DNA of 20,877 nt from Haplomitrium mnioides (GCA_049999725.1 JBNGIS010016661.1:1-20877), one strand, 5' to 3'. Counted from the stretch's first letter, positions 1-11,467 are shown. Numbers and translations are program-made. Notes: generated from the sequence alone by a model not told the origin.

Positions 1-80
1 GGTAATCCTTAATTTTGTGTAAAACAATATCTCTTCTATATTTGGATTCTTTCATAGAACCATACACACAAATATGAATA
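1..80. other. Left flank or degenerate edge of the satellite array
   Basis: These 80 bases do not show the satellite landmarks (no GTAGCTAC palindrome, no GGCCAGAATGGCC core, no AGGGGCTATCACTT segment). Recognisable satellite begins with TGGAGTCTAATATAAATG at about position 81. A weak resemblance to the GTGTAA...CTCTACTGGAGTCT part of the monomer can be forced around positions 17-55, so this may be a badly decayed monomer rather than unique DNA. No ORF or RNA gene is visible. It is the only non-gap stretch outside the clear repeat, and thus probably the left boundary of the array. Confidence 0.6.
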
Positions 81-85
81 TGGAG

Positions 86-1235
86 TCTAATATAAATGTT
101 ATCCCAGAGAGGCTATCACTTGGCCAGAATTGCCGTAGCTACAAAATTATGTGTAAGTGTATGTGTATTACTCTACTGGTGTCTAATATAAATGTTATCC
201 TCGAGGGGCTATCACTTGGCCAGAATGGCCGTAGCTACAAACGTATGTGTAAGTGTATGTTTAATACTCTACTAAAGTCTAATATAAATGTTAGCCCAGA
301 GGGGCTATGACTTGGCCAGAATGGCCGTAACTACAAAAGTTTGTGTAATTGTATGTGGATTACTCTACTGGAGGCTAATATAAATGTTATCCCAGAGGGG
401 CTATCACTTGGCCAGAATGGCTGTAGCTACAAAAGTATTTGTAAGTGTATGTGTATTACTCTTTTGGAGTCTACTATAAGGTTTATCCCAGAGGGGATAT
501 CACTTGGCCAGAATGGACGTAGCTACAAAAGTGTGTGTAAGTGTATATGTATTAATCTACTGTAGTCTTACAAATGTTATCCCAGAGGGGCTATCACTTG
601 GCTAGAATGGCTGTAGCTACAAAAGTTTGTGTAAGTGTATATGTAATATTCTACTAGAGTCTAATATAAATGTTATCCCAGAGGGGATATCACTTGGCCA
701 CAATGGCCGTAGCTACAAAAGTATGTGTAAGTGTATGTGTAATACTCTACTGGATTCTGATATAAATGTTTTCCCAGAGGGGCTATTACTTGGCCAGAAT
801 CGCCATAGCTACAAAAGTATGTGTAAGTGTATGTGTATTACTCTACTAGAATCTAATATAAATGTTATCCCTGAGGGGCTATCACTTGGCCAGAATGGCC
901 ATAGCTACAAAAGTATGTGTAGGTGTATGTGTATTACTCTACTCGAGTCTAATATAAATGTTATCTGAGTGGGGCTATCACTTGGCGAGAATGGCCGTAG
1001 CTACAAAAGTGTGCGTAAGTGTATGTGTATTACTCTACTGGAGTCTAATATAAATGTTATCTCATAGGGGCTATCACTTGGCCAGAATGGCCGTAGCTAC
1101 AAAATTATGTGTAAGTGTATGTGTATTACTCTATTGGTGTCTAATATAAATGTTATCCTCGAGGGGCTATCACTTGGCAAGAATGGCCATAGCTACAAAC
1201 GTATGTGTAAGTGTATGTGTATCACTCTATTGTAG
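86..1235 (+). repeat. HOR type A, copy A1 (10-monomer unit plus two)
   Basis: Twelve monomers start at 86, 182, 278, 374, 470, 566, 660, 756, 852, 948, 1,044 and 1,140. The order of diagnostic variants repeats after ten monomers: the pair at 86/182 (AAAATTATG, then ACAAACGTATG) recurs at 1,044/1,140, a period of 958 bp (960 minus a 2-base loss near 568). Other markers are the TTTGTGTAATTGTATGTGG monomer near 340, the GGCTAATATAAATG start at 374, the ACTATAAGGTTTATC monomer at 470, and the CAGAATCGCC monomer at 756. The same ordered markers reappear near 12,000, 14,400 and 19,500. The translated frame is broken at 308-310 (TGA) and 563-565 (TAG), which argues against a coding role. Confidence 0.85.
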
Positions 1236-3135
1236 TCTAACATAAATGTTTTCCCAGAGGGGCTATCACTTGTCCAGAATGGGCCGTAGCTACGAAACTA
1301 TATGTAAGTGTATAAGTATTATTCTACTCGAGCCTAACATAAATGTTATCCCATAGGGGCTCTCAGCTAGCCAGAGAAGCCGTAGCTACAAAAGTATGTG
1401 TAAGTGCATTTGTATTACTCTAGTAGAGTCTAATACAAATGTTATCCCAAACGGGCTATAACTTGGCCAGAATGGCCGTAGCTACAAAAGTATGTGTAAG
1501 TGTATGTGAACTACTCTACTAAAGTCTAATATAAATGTTATCCCAAAGGGGCTATCACTTGGCCAGAATTGGCCGTAGCTACAAAAGTATGTGTAAGTGT
1601 ATGTGTAATACTCTACTGGAGTCTAATATAAATGTTATCCCAGAGGGGGTATCACTTGGCCACAATGGCCGTAGCTACAAAAGTATGTGTAAGTGTGTGT
1701 GTACTACTCTACTAAAGTCTAATATAAATGTTATCCCACAAGGGCTATCACTTGGCCAGAATGGGCCGTAGCTACGAAAGCATGTGTAACTGTATGTGTG
1801 TTACTCTACTGGAGTCTAGTATAAATGTTATCCCACCGGGGCTATCACTTAGCCAGAATTGGCCATAGCTACAAAAGTATGTTTAAGTTTATATGTATTA
1901 CTCGACTTGAGTCTAATATAAATGTTATCCCAGAGGGGCTATCACTTGGCCAGAATGGCGGTAGCTACAAAAGTATGTGTAAGTGCATGTGTATTACTCT
2001 AATGGAGTCTAACATAAATGTTATCCCAGAGGGGCTATCACTTGGCCAGAATGGGCTGTAGCTACAAAAATATGTGTAGGTGTATGTGTATTACTCTACT
2101 GAAGTCTAATATAAATGTAATCCAAGAGGGGATATCACTTGGCGAGAATGGCCATAGCTACAAAAGCATATGTAAGTGTATGTATATTATTCTACTGTAG
2201 TCTACTACAAATGTTATCTGAGACGGGCTATCACTTGGCCAAAATGGCCATAGCTACAAAAGTAAGTGTAAGTGTATATGTATTACTTTAGTGGAGTCTA
2301 ATACAAATGTTATCTGAGAATGGCTATCACTTGGCCAGAATGGCCATAGCTACAAAAGTATGTGTAAGTTTATGTGTATTACTCTACTGGAGTCTAATAT
2401 AAATGTTATCCCAGAGGGGCTATAACTTGGCCAGAATGGCCGTAGCTACAAAAGAATGTGTAAGTGTAGGTGTATTACTCTACTTGAGTATAATATAAAT
2501 GTTATCCCAGAGGGGCTATCACTTGGCCGGAATGGGCCATAGTTGCAAAAGTATGTGTAAGTGTATGTGTATTACTCTACTGGAGTCTAATATAAATGTT
2601 ATCCTACAAGGGCTATCACTTGGCCAGAATGGGACGTAGCTATCAAAGAATGTGTAATTGTATGTGTATTACTCTACAAGAGTCTAATATAAATGTTGTC
2701 CATGAGGGGCTATCACTTGGCCAGAATAGCCGTAGCTACAGACATATGTGTAAGTGAATGTGTATTACTCTACTGGAGTCTAATATAGATGTTATCCCAG
2801 AGGGGCTATCACTTACCCAGAATGGGCCATAGCTACAAAAGTATGTGTAAGTGTATGTGTATTACTCTACTCGAGTCTAATATTAATGTTATCCCAAAAG
2901 GCTATCGCTTGGCCAGAATTGGCCGTAGCTAGAAAAGTATATGTAACCTTATGTGTATTACTCTACTAGAGTCTAATATAAATGTTATCCGAGAGGGGCT
3001 ATTACTTGGCCAGAATGGCCGTAGTTACAAAAGTATGTGTAAGTGTATGTATATTACTCTAGTGGAGTCTAATATAAATGTTATCCAAGAGGGGCTATCA
3101 CTTCGCCAAAATTGGTCATAGCTACAAATGTCTGT

Positions 3136-3159
3136 GTAAGTGTATGCGTAAGTGTATGC
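3136..3159 (+). repeat. Exact 12-bp expansion within one monomer
   Basis: The 12-mer GTAAGTGTATGC occurs twice in direct succession (3,136-3,147 and 3,148-3,159), where other monomers carry one copy of the equivalent pair of hexamers. It is a clear slippage product of the GT-rich hexamer block. Confidence 0.9.
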
Positions 3160-6100
3160 GTATTACTCTACTGGAGTCTAATATAAATGTTATCCTAAAG
3201 GGGCTATCACTTGGCAAGAATGGCCATAGCTATAAAAGTATGTGTAAGTGTATGTGTACTACTTTACTAAAGTGTAGTATAAATGTTATCCCACAAGGGC
3301 TATCACTTGGCCAGAATGGGCTGTAGTTACGAAAGTATGTGTAACTGTATGTGTATAACTCTATTGGAGTCTAATATACATGTTATCCCACATGGGCTAT
3401 CTGTTAGCCAGAACTGGCCATAGCTATAAAAGTATGTGTAAGTTTATGTGTATTACTCTACTGGAGTCTAATATAAATGTTGTCCGAGAGGGGCTATAAG
3501 TTTGCTAGAATGGCAGTAGCTACAAAAGTATGTGTAAGTGCATGTGTATTATTCTATTTGAGTCTAATATAAATGTTATCCCATATGGGCTATCACTTGG
3601 CCAGAATAGGTTGTAGCTACAAAAGTATGTGTAACTGTATGTGTATTACTCTACTCAAGTCTAATATAAATGTTATGCTATAGGGGACATCCATTGGCCA
3701 GAATGGCCGTAGCTACAAAAGTATGTGTAAGTGTATGTGTATTACTCTATTGGAGTCTATTACAAATGTTTTCCCAGACGGGCTATCACTTGGCCAAAAT
3801 GGCCGTCGCTACAAAATTAATGTAAGTGTATATGTATTACTCTACTGGAGTCTAATATAAATGTTATCCTTGAGGGGCTATCACTTGGCCAGAATAGCCG
3901 TAGCTACAAAAGTATATGTAACTGTATGTGTATTACTTTACTGGAGTATAATATAAATGTTATCCACCAAGCGCTATTACTTGGCCAGAATGGGCCGTAG
4001 CTATGAAAGTATTTGCAAGTGTACGGATATTACTCCTATGGAGTTTAATATAAATGCTATCCTAAAGGGGCTATCACTTGGCCACAATAGCCGTAGCTAC
4101 AAAAGTATGTGTAAGTGTATGTGTCTTACTCTACTGGAGTCTAATACAAATGTTATCCTAGACGTGCTATCGCTTGGCTAGAATGGCCGTAGCTACAAAA
4201 GTATGTGTAAGTGTATATGTATTACTCTACTCGAGTCTAATATGAATGTTGTCCTATAGGGGATATCACTTGACCGGAATGGCCGTAGCTACAAAACTAT
4301 GTGTAAGTGTCTGTGTATTACTCTACTTGAGTGTAATATAAATGTTCTCCCAGAGGGGCTATCACTTCGCCAGAAAGGCCGTAGCAACAAAAGTATGTGT
4401 AAGTGTATGTGTATTACTCTCCTAGTGTCTAATATAAATGTTCTCCGAGAGGGGCTATCACTAGGCAAAAGTATGTGTTAGTGTATGTGTATTACTCTAT
4501 TGGAGTCCAATATAAATGTTATCCCAATGGGCCATCACTTGGCCAGAATGTCCGTAGCTACAAAAGTATGTGCAAGTGTATGTGTATTACTCTACTGGAG
4601 TCTAACATTAATTATATCCTACAAAGGCTATCACTTGGTCAGAATTAGCCATAGCGACAAAAGTATGTGTAACTGTATGTGTATTAATCTACTAGACTCT
4701 TATATAAATGTTGTCCCAAAGGGGCTATCACTTGGCCAGAACTGGCCATAACATAAGAAGTATTTGTAAGTGTATGTGTATTACTCTACTCGAGTCTAAT
4801 ATAAATGCTATCCTACAATGGCTGTCACTTGGCCAAAATGGCCGTAGCTACAAAAGTATGTCTAAGTGTATGTGTATTACTCTACTGGAGTCTAATATAA
4901 ATGTTATCCCAGAAAGGCTATCACTTGGCCAGAAAGGCCGTAGCTACAAAAGTATCTGTAAGTGTATTTGTATTACTCTACTCGAGTCTAATATAAATGT
5001 TATCCCGGAGGGGCTATCACTTGGCCAGAATAGCCGTAGCTACAAAAGTATGTTTAAGTGTATGTGGATTACTCTACTGGAGTCTAATATAAATGTTATC
5101 CCACAAGCGCTATCACTTCGCAAGAAGTGGCCGTAGCTAAAAAACTTTGTGTAAGTGCATGTGTATTACTCTATTGGAGTCTAATAAAAATGTTATCCCA
5201 CACGGGATATCACTTGGTCAAAATTGGTCGTAGCTAAAAAAGTATGTGTAAGTGTATGTGTATTACTCTCCTGGAGTCTAATATAAATGTTGTGCCAAAA
5301 GGGTTATCACTTGGCCAAAATGGTCGTTGCTACAAAAGTATGTGTACGTGAATGTGTATTACTCTATTGGAGTCTAATATAAATTTTATCCCACAAGGCT
5401 ATCACTTGGCCAGAATGGCCGCAGCTATAAAAATATGTGTAAGTGTATGTGTATTACTCTATTGTAGTCTAATATAAATGTTATCCCAGAAGGGCTATCA
5501 CTTGTCCAGAATGGGCCGCAGCTAACCAAATATGTGTCAGTGTATGTGTATTATACTACTCGAGTCTAATATAAATGTTATCCTATAGGTGCTCTCAGCT
5601 GGCCAAAGAAGCTGTAGCTACAAAAGTATGTGTAAGTGTATGTGTATTACTCTAATGGAGTCTAATACAAATGTTATCCCAGACGGGCTAAAACCTGGCC
5701 AGAATGGACGAAGCTACAAAAGTATGTGTAAGTGTATATGTATTACTGTAGTGGAGTCTAATATAAATGTGATCCCAAAGGGGCTATCACTTGGCAAGAA
5801 TGGTCGTAGCTACAAAAGTATGTGTAAGTGTATGTGTATTAATCTACTCGAGTCTAATATAAATGTTATCCAAATAGCGCTATCACTTGGCAAAAATGGG
5901 CCGTAGCTACGAAAGTATTTGTAAGTGTATGTGTATTACTCTACTGGAGTCTAATATAAATATCATCCTAGAGGGGCTATCACTTGTCCAGAGTTGGCCG
6001 TAGCTACAAAAGTATGTGTAGGTGTCTGTGTATTACTCTACTAGAGTCTATTATAAATGTTATCCCAGAGGGGCCATCACTTCGCCAGAAAAGCCGTAGC

Positions 6101-6573
6101 AAAAAAACTATGTGTAAGTGTATGTGTATTAATCTCCTCGAGTCTAATATAAATGTTATCCGAGAGGGGCTATCATTTGGCCAAAATGGCCGTAGCTACA
6201 AAAGTATGTGTCAGTGTATGTGTATTACTCGATTGGAGTCTAATATAAATGTTATCCCAATGGGCCATCACTTGGCCAAAATGCCCGTAGCTACAAAATT
6301 ATGTGTAAGTGTATGTGTATTACTCTGCTGGAATCTAATATAAATGTTATCCCAGAGGGGCTATCACTTGGCCAGAATGGCCGTAGCTACGAAAGTATGT
6401 GTAAGTGTATGTGTATTACTCTACTTGAGTCTAATATAATGTTATCTGATAGGGGCTCTGAGTTGGCGAGAGAAGCCGTAGCTACAAAAGTATGTGTAAG
6501 TGTATTACTCTACTAGAGTCTAATACAAATGTTATCCCAGACGCGCTCTCACTTGGCCAAAATGGCCGTAGCT

Positions 6574-6959
6574 ACAAAACTATGTGTAACTGTATGTGTA
6601 TTGCTCTACTAGAGTCTAATATAAATGTTATCTTAGAGGGGCTATCACTTTTCCAGAATGGCCGTACCTACAAAAAGATGTGTAAGTGTATGTTTATTAC
6701 TCTAATGGAGTCTAATATAAATGTTATCCCAGAGGGGCTATCACTTGGCCAGAATGGGCCATAGCAACAAAACTATGTGTAGCTGTATGTGTATTACTCT
6801 ACTAGAGTCTAATATAAATGTTATCTTAGAGGGGCTATCACTTTGCCAGAATGGCCGTACCTAGAAAAAGATGCGTAAGTGTATGTTTATTACTCTAATG
6901 GAGTTTAATATAAATGTTATCCCTGAGGAGCTATCACTTTGCCAGAATGGGTCGTAGCT
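6574..6959 (+). repeat. Local tandem duplication of a 193-bp dimer
   Basis: Two monomers (6,574-6,766) are repeated directly after (6,767-6,959). Shared private variants include AAAACTATGTGTAACTG versus AAAACTATGTGTAGCTG, ATCTTAGAGGGG, CCGTACCTA followed by AAAAAGATG, and ATGTTTATTACTCTAATGG. The 193-bp period is 96 + 97, with the extra base being the third G of AATGGGCC near 6,756. Copy differences are few, so the event is younger than most of the surrounding divergence. Confidence 0.85.
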
Positions 6960-8832
6960 ACGAAACTATGTGTAAATATATGTGTATTACTCTACTAGAG
7001 TCTAATATTAATGTTATCCGAGAGGGGCTTTCATTTGTTCAGAATGGCCGTAGCTACAAAAGTATGTGTAAGTGTATGTGTATTACTCTACTGGAGTCTA
7101 ATATAAATGTTATCTCAGAGAGGCTATCACTTGGCTAGAATGGGCCGTAGCTACGAAAGTATGTGTAAGTGTATGTGTGTTGTTCTACTGGAGTCTAATA
7201 TAAATGTTATCCCAGAGGGGCTACCACTTGGCCAAAATGGATGTAGCTACAAAACTATGTGTATATGTATGTGTATTACTCTACTAAAGTCTAATATAAA
7301 TGTTATCCCACAGGGCCTATCACTTGGCCAGAATGGCCTTAGCTACCAAATTATGTGAAAGTGTATGTGTATCACTCTACTGGAGTCTAGTATAAATGTT
7401 ATCCCAGAGGGGCTATCACTTGGCCAAAATTGCTGTAGCTACAAAAAGTATGTGTAAGTGTATGTGTATTACTCTACTCGAGTCTAATATAAATGTTATC
7501 CTAGAGGGGATATCACTTGGCCAGAATGGGTCGTAGCTAGGAAAGAATGTGTATTACTCTACTGGAGTCTAATATAAATGTTGTCCCACAGGGGCCATCA
7601 CTTAGCCAGAATTGGCCATAGCTACAAAAGTATGTGTAAGTTTATGTGTATTACTCTACTGGAGTCTAATATAAATGTTATCCTATAAGGGCTATCACTT
7701 GGCAAGAATGGCGGTAGCTACAAAAGTATGTGTAATTCATGTGTATTACTCTTATGGAGTCTAATATAAATGTTATCCGAGAGGGACAATCACTTGGCCA
7801 GAACGGGTTGTAAGTACAATAGTATGAGTAACTGTATGTGTATTACTCTACTGAAGTCCAATATAATATTTATCCTATAGGGGATATCACTTGGCCAGAA
7901 TAGCCATAGCTACAAAAGTATGTGTAAGTATATGTGTATTACTCTCTTGGGGTCTAATACAAATGTTATCTGAGACGGGATATCACTTGGCCAAAATGGC
8001 CATAGCTACAAAAGTAAGTGTAAGTGTATATGTACTACTCTATTGGAGACTAATATAAATGTTATCCTCGAGGGGCTATCACTTGGCCAGAATCGCCGTA
8101 GCTATAAAAGTATGTGTAAGTGTATGTGTATTACTCTACTGGAGTCTCATATAAATGTCATCCAAGAGGGGCTATCACTTGGCCAGAATGGGCCGTAGCT
8201 AGGAAAGAATGTGTATTACTCTACTGGAGTCTAATATAAATGTTATCCCAGAGGGGCTATCACTTGGCCAGAGCTGGCCGTAGCTTCAAAAGTATCTGTA
8301 AGTGTATGTGTATTACTCTACTGGAGTCTAATATAAATGTTATCCAACAATCGCTATCACTTGGCCAGAATGGGACGTAGCTACGAAAGTATTTGTAAGT
8401 GTATGTGTATTACTTTACTCGAGTCTAATCTAAATATCATCCTAGAGGGGCTATCATTTGGCCAGAATAGCCTTTCCTACAAAGGTATGTGTTAGTGTAT
8501 GTGTGTTACTCTACTGGAGTCTAGTACAAATGTTATCCCAGAGGGGCTATCACTTGGCCAGAATGGGCCGTAGCTACGAAAGTATGTATAAGTGTATGTG
8601 TAATACTCTACTGAAGTCTAATATAAATGTTATCTCGGAAAGGCCATCACTTGGCCAGAATGGGCCGTAGCTACAAAACTATGTGTATGTGTATGTGTAT
8701 TACTCTACCAGAGTTTAAAATAAATGTTATCAAAGAGGGGCAATTACTTGGCCAGAATGGCCGTAGCTACAAAAGTATGTGCGAGTGTGTGTGTATTACT
8801 CTACTAGAGTCTAATATAAATGTTGTCCTAGA

Positions 8833-8990
8833 GGGGCTATGATTTGGCCAGAATTGCCGTAGCTACAAAAGTATGTGTATTACTCTACTAGAGTCTAATA
8901 TAAATGTTGTCCCAAAGGGGCTAATATAAATGTTGTCCCAAAGGGGCTATGATTTGGCCAGAATTGCCGTAGCTACAAAAGTATGTGTAA
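8833..8990 (+). repeat. Nested duplication: 110-bp period with an exact 26-bp tandem repeat
   Basis: GGGGCTATGATTTGG and the following sequence through GAATTGCCGTAGCTAC occur at 8,833 and again at 8,943, a period of 110 bp. This equals 96 minus 12 (loss of two hexamers near 8,870) plus 26. The 26 bases come from an exact direct duplication, 8,895-8,920 and 8,921-8,946, beginning CTAATATAAATGTTGTCC. GATTTGG instead of CACTTGG is private to this pair. Confidence 0.9.
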
Positions 8991-9616
8991 GTGTATGTGT
9001 ATTACTCTATTGGAGTTGAATGCAAATTTTATCCCAGAGGGGCGATCACTTGGCTAGAATGGGCCATAGCTACAAAAGTATGTGTAAGTGTATGTGTATT
9101 ACTGGACTCTAATATAAATGTTATCCCAGAAAGGGTATCACTTGGCTATAATTGCAGTAGCTACAAAATTTTGTGTCAGTCTATGGGTATTACTTTATTG
9201 GAGTCTAATATAAATGTTATCCTAGAGGGGCTATCAATTGGCCAGAATGGAACGTAGCCACAAAAGTATGTGTAACTGTATGTGTATTACTGTACTAGAG
9301 TCTAATATAAATTTTATCCCAGAGGGCCTATCACTTGGCCAAAATGGCCATAGCTAAAAAAGCATGGGTAAGTGTATGTGTATCACTTTACTGGAGTCTA
9401 ATATAAATGTTATCCCATAGAGGCTATCACTTGGCAAGAATTGGCCTCAGCTTCAACAATATGTGTAAGTGTATGTGTATTACTCTACTCGAGTCTAATA
9501 TAAATGTTATTCTAGAGGGGCTATCACTTGGCCAGAATGGCCGTAGCTACAAAAGTATGTGTAAGTGTATGTGTATTACTCTAGTGGAGTCTCATTTAAA
9601 TGTTATCTGAAAGGGG

Positions 9617-9972
9617 CTATCACTTGGCCAGAATGGTCGTAGCTACAAAGTATGTGGAAAGGTATGTGTATTACTCTACTCGAGTCTAATATAAATGTTA
9701 TCCTGGAGGGGCTATCACTTGGTTAGAACTGGCCGTAGCTTCAAAAGTGTGTGTAAATGTATGTGTATTACTCTACTGGAGTCTAATACAAATGCTATCA
9801 CTTGGCCAGAATGGTCGTAGCTACAAAGTATGTGGAAAGGTATATGTATTACTCTACTCGAGTCTAATATAAATGTTATCCTGGAGGGGCTATCACATGG
9901 TTAGAACTGGCCGTAGCTTCAAAAGTGTGTGTAAATGTATGTGTATTACTCTAGTGGAGTCTAATACAAATG
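9617..9972 (+). repeat. Recent 178-bp tandem duplication
   Basis: Copy 1 (9,617-9,794) and copy 2 (9,795-9,972) match except for about three substitutions: GGTATGTG/GGTATATG, CACTTGG/CACATGG and CTACTGG/CTAGTGG. Shared private features are ACAAAGTATGTGGAAAGG (one A short in the A-run) and GGTTAGAACTGGCC. The 178-bp length equals two monomers minus 14 bases net. The join at 9,794/9,795 (AAATG directly followed by CTATCACTT) lacks the usual TTATCCCAGAGGGG, so it marks the crossover point. Confidence 0.92.
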
Positions 9973-9997
9973 TTATCCCACAAAATGTTATCTCAGA
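9968..9997 (+). repeat. 15-bp direct duplication in one monomer
   Basis: AAATGTTATCCCACA (9,968-9,982) is followed directly by AAATGTTATCTCAGA (9,983-9,997), two differences in 15 bases. Other monomers have one copy. It adds exactly 15 bases and keeps the forward frame. Confidence 0.85.
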
Positions 9998-10306
9998 GGG
10001 GCTATCACTTGGCCAGAATGGCTGTAGCTACAAAAGTATGTGTAAGTGTATGTGTATTACTCTACTGGTGTCTAATATAAATGTTATCCTAGAAAGTCTA
10101 TCACTTGGTCAGAATGGCCGTAGCTACAAAAGTATGTGTAAGTGTATGTGTATTACTCTACTCGAGTCTAACATAAATGTTATCTTAGAGGGGCTATCAC
10201 TTGGCCATAATGGTCGTCGCTACAAAAGTGTGTGTATGTGTATGTGTATTACTCTACGAGAGTCTAGTGTAAATGTTATCCCAGAGAGGATATCACTTGG
10301 CCAGAA

Positions 10307-10316
10307 NNNNNNNNNN
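10307..10316. other. Assembly gap of 10 N
   Basis: Ten Ns interrupt a monomer just after TTGGCCAGAA and resume at CTAATATAAATG. If the Ns were true length, part of a monomer would be missing, so the gap is most likely of arbitrary size. Satellite type and divergence differ on the two sides, so an unknown number of monomers may be collapsed or two different array parts joined here. Confidence 0.95.
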
Positions 10317-11083
10317 CTAATATAAATGTTATCCCAGAGGGGATATCACTTGGCCAAAATGGCTGTAGCTAAAAAAGTGTGTGTGATTGTATGTGGAATA
10401 CTCTGCTCGAGTCTAATATAAATGTTATCCATGAGGGGCTATAACTTGGCCAAAATGGCCGTAGCTACAAAAGTATGTGTAAGTGTATGTGTATTCCGCT
10501 ACTGGAGATTAATATAAATGTTATCCCAGAGGGGATATCACATGGCTAGAATGGCCATAGCTACAAAACTTTGTGTAAGTGTATGTGTATTACTCTATTG
10601 GAGTCTAATATAAATGTTTTCCGAGAGGGGATATCACTTGGCCAGAATGGCCGTAACTACAAAAGTTTGTGTAAGTTTATGTGTAATACTCCAGTGGAGT
10701 CTAATAGAAATGTTATCCTAGAGGGGCTATAACTTGGCCAGAATGGCCGTAGGTACAAAAGTATGTGTAAGTGTATGTGTAATACTCTCCTAAATTCAAA
10801 CATAAATGTTATCCGAGAGGGGCTATTACTTGGCCAGAATCCCCGTAGCTACCAAAGTATGTGTAAGTGTATGTGGATTACTCTACTGGAATTTAATATA
10901 AATGTTATACGACATGGGCTATCGCTTGGCTAGAATGGCCGTAGCTATAGAAGTATGTGTAGGTGTATGTGTATTACTCTACTGGAGTCAAATATAAATG
11001 TTTTCCGAGTGGGGCTATCACTTGGCCAGAATGGCCGTAGCTACAAAAGTGTGTGTAAACGTATGTGTATTATTCTATTGGAG
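10317..11083 (+). repeat. Eight mixed 96-bp monomers right of the gap
   Basis: These monomers are regular in length but do not follow one clean A or B order. The monomer containing the AAGTATGTGTAGGTGTATG marker near 10,951, followed by the TTTTCCGAGTGGGG monomer at 10,988, matches the A-type pair at 14,142/14,238 (shared GCTAGAAT and TAGAAGTATG or CAGAAGTATG variants). They look like a remnant or hybrid A unit. No gene is visible. Confidence 0.7.
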
Positions 11084-11467
11084 TCTAATATAAATGTTAT
11101 TGTCGAGGGGCTATTACTTGGCCATAATCGCCGTAGCTACAAAAGTATGTGTAAATGTATGTGTATTACTCTACTAGAATCTAATATAAATGTTATCCCA
11201 GAGGGGCTATCACTTCGCCACAATGGCCGTATCTACAAAAGTATGTGTAAGTGTATGTGTATTGCTCTTATGAAGTCTAGTATAAATGTTATCCCAGAGG
11301 GGATATCACTTCGCCAGAATGGCCGTAGCTACAAAAGTATGTGTAAGTGTATGTGTAATACTTTACTGGAGTCTAATATAAATGTTATCCAAGAGGGGCT
11401 ATCACTTGGCCAGAATGGGCGTAGCTACAAAAGTGTGTGTAAGTGTATGTGTATAACTCTACTGGAG
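11084..11467 (+). repeat. Partial HOR-B unit (B0)
   Basis: Four monomers (11,084, 11,180, 11,276, 11,372) match B monomers 5, 6, 7 and a fused 8/11. The CGTATCTAC variant followed by ATTGCTCTTATG sits at 11,228 here and at 12,956 in B1, a separation of exactly 1,728 = 18 x 96. The monomer at 11,372 is nearly identical to that at 13,100, including the AATGGGCGTAGC and AAGTGTGTGTAAG variants. From 11,468 the order leaves B and moves to type A. Confidence 0.8.

Larger units (their letters stand above)
1236..10306 (+). repeat. Type C satellite block: diverged mosaic of 96- and 97-bp monomers
   Basis: About 94 monomers belonging to the same family but more heterogeneous than those to the right. 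Many have an extra base in the core (AATGGGCC, AATTGGCC or AACTGGCC in place of AATGGCC), for example near 1,280, 1,567, 1,760, 1,858, 3,990, 5,897, 7,140 and 8,565, giving 97 bp and breaking the reading frame. Short losses are common, for example about 18 bases near 4,468 and about 12 bases near 7,542, 8,204 and 8,870. Diagnostic monomers recur at long range (4,363 with 6,078; 5,592 with 6,456; 3,633 with 7,830), so old higher-order duplication exists but is scrambled. No gene was found anywhere in these 9 kb. Confidence 0.88.

Noticed and set aside
61-70. ACACACA near the left edge as a microsatellite
   Set aside because: It is only seven bases long and not a meaningful repeat.
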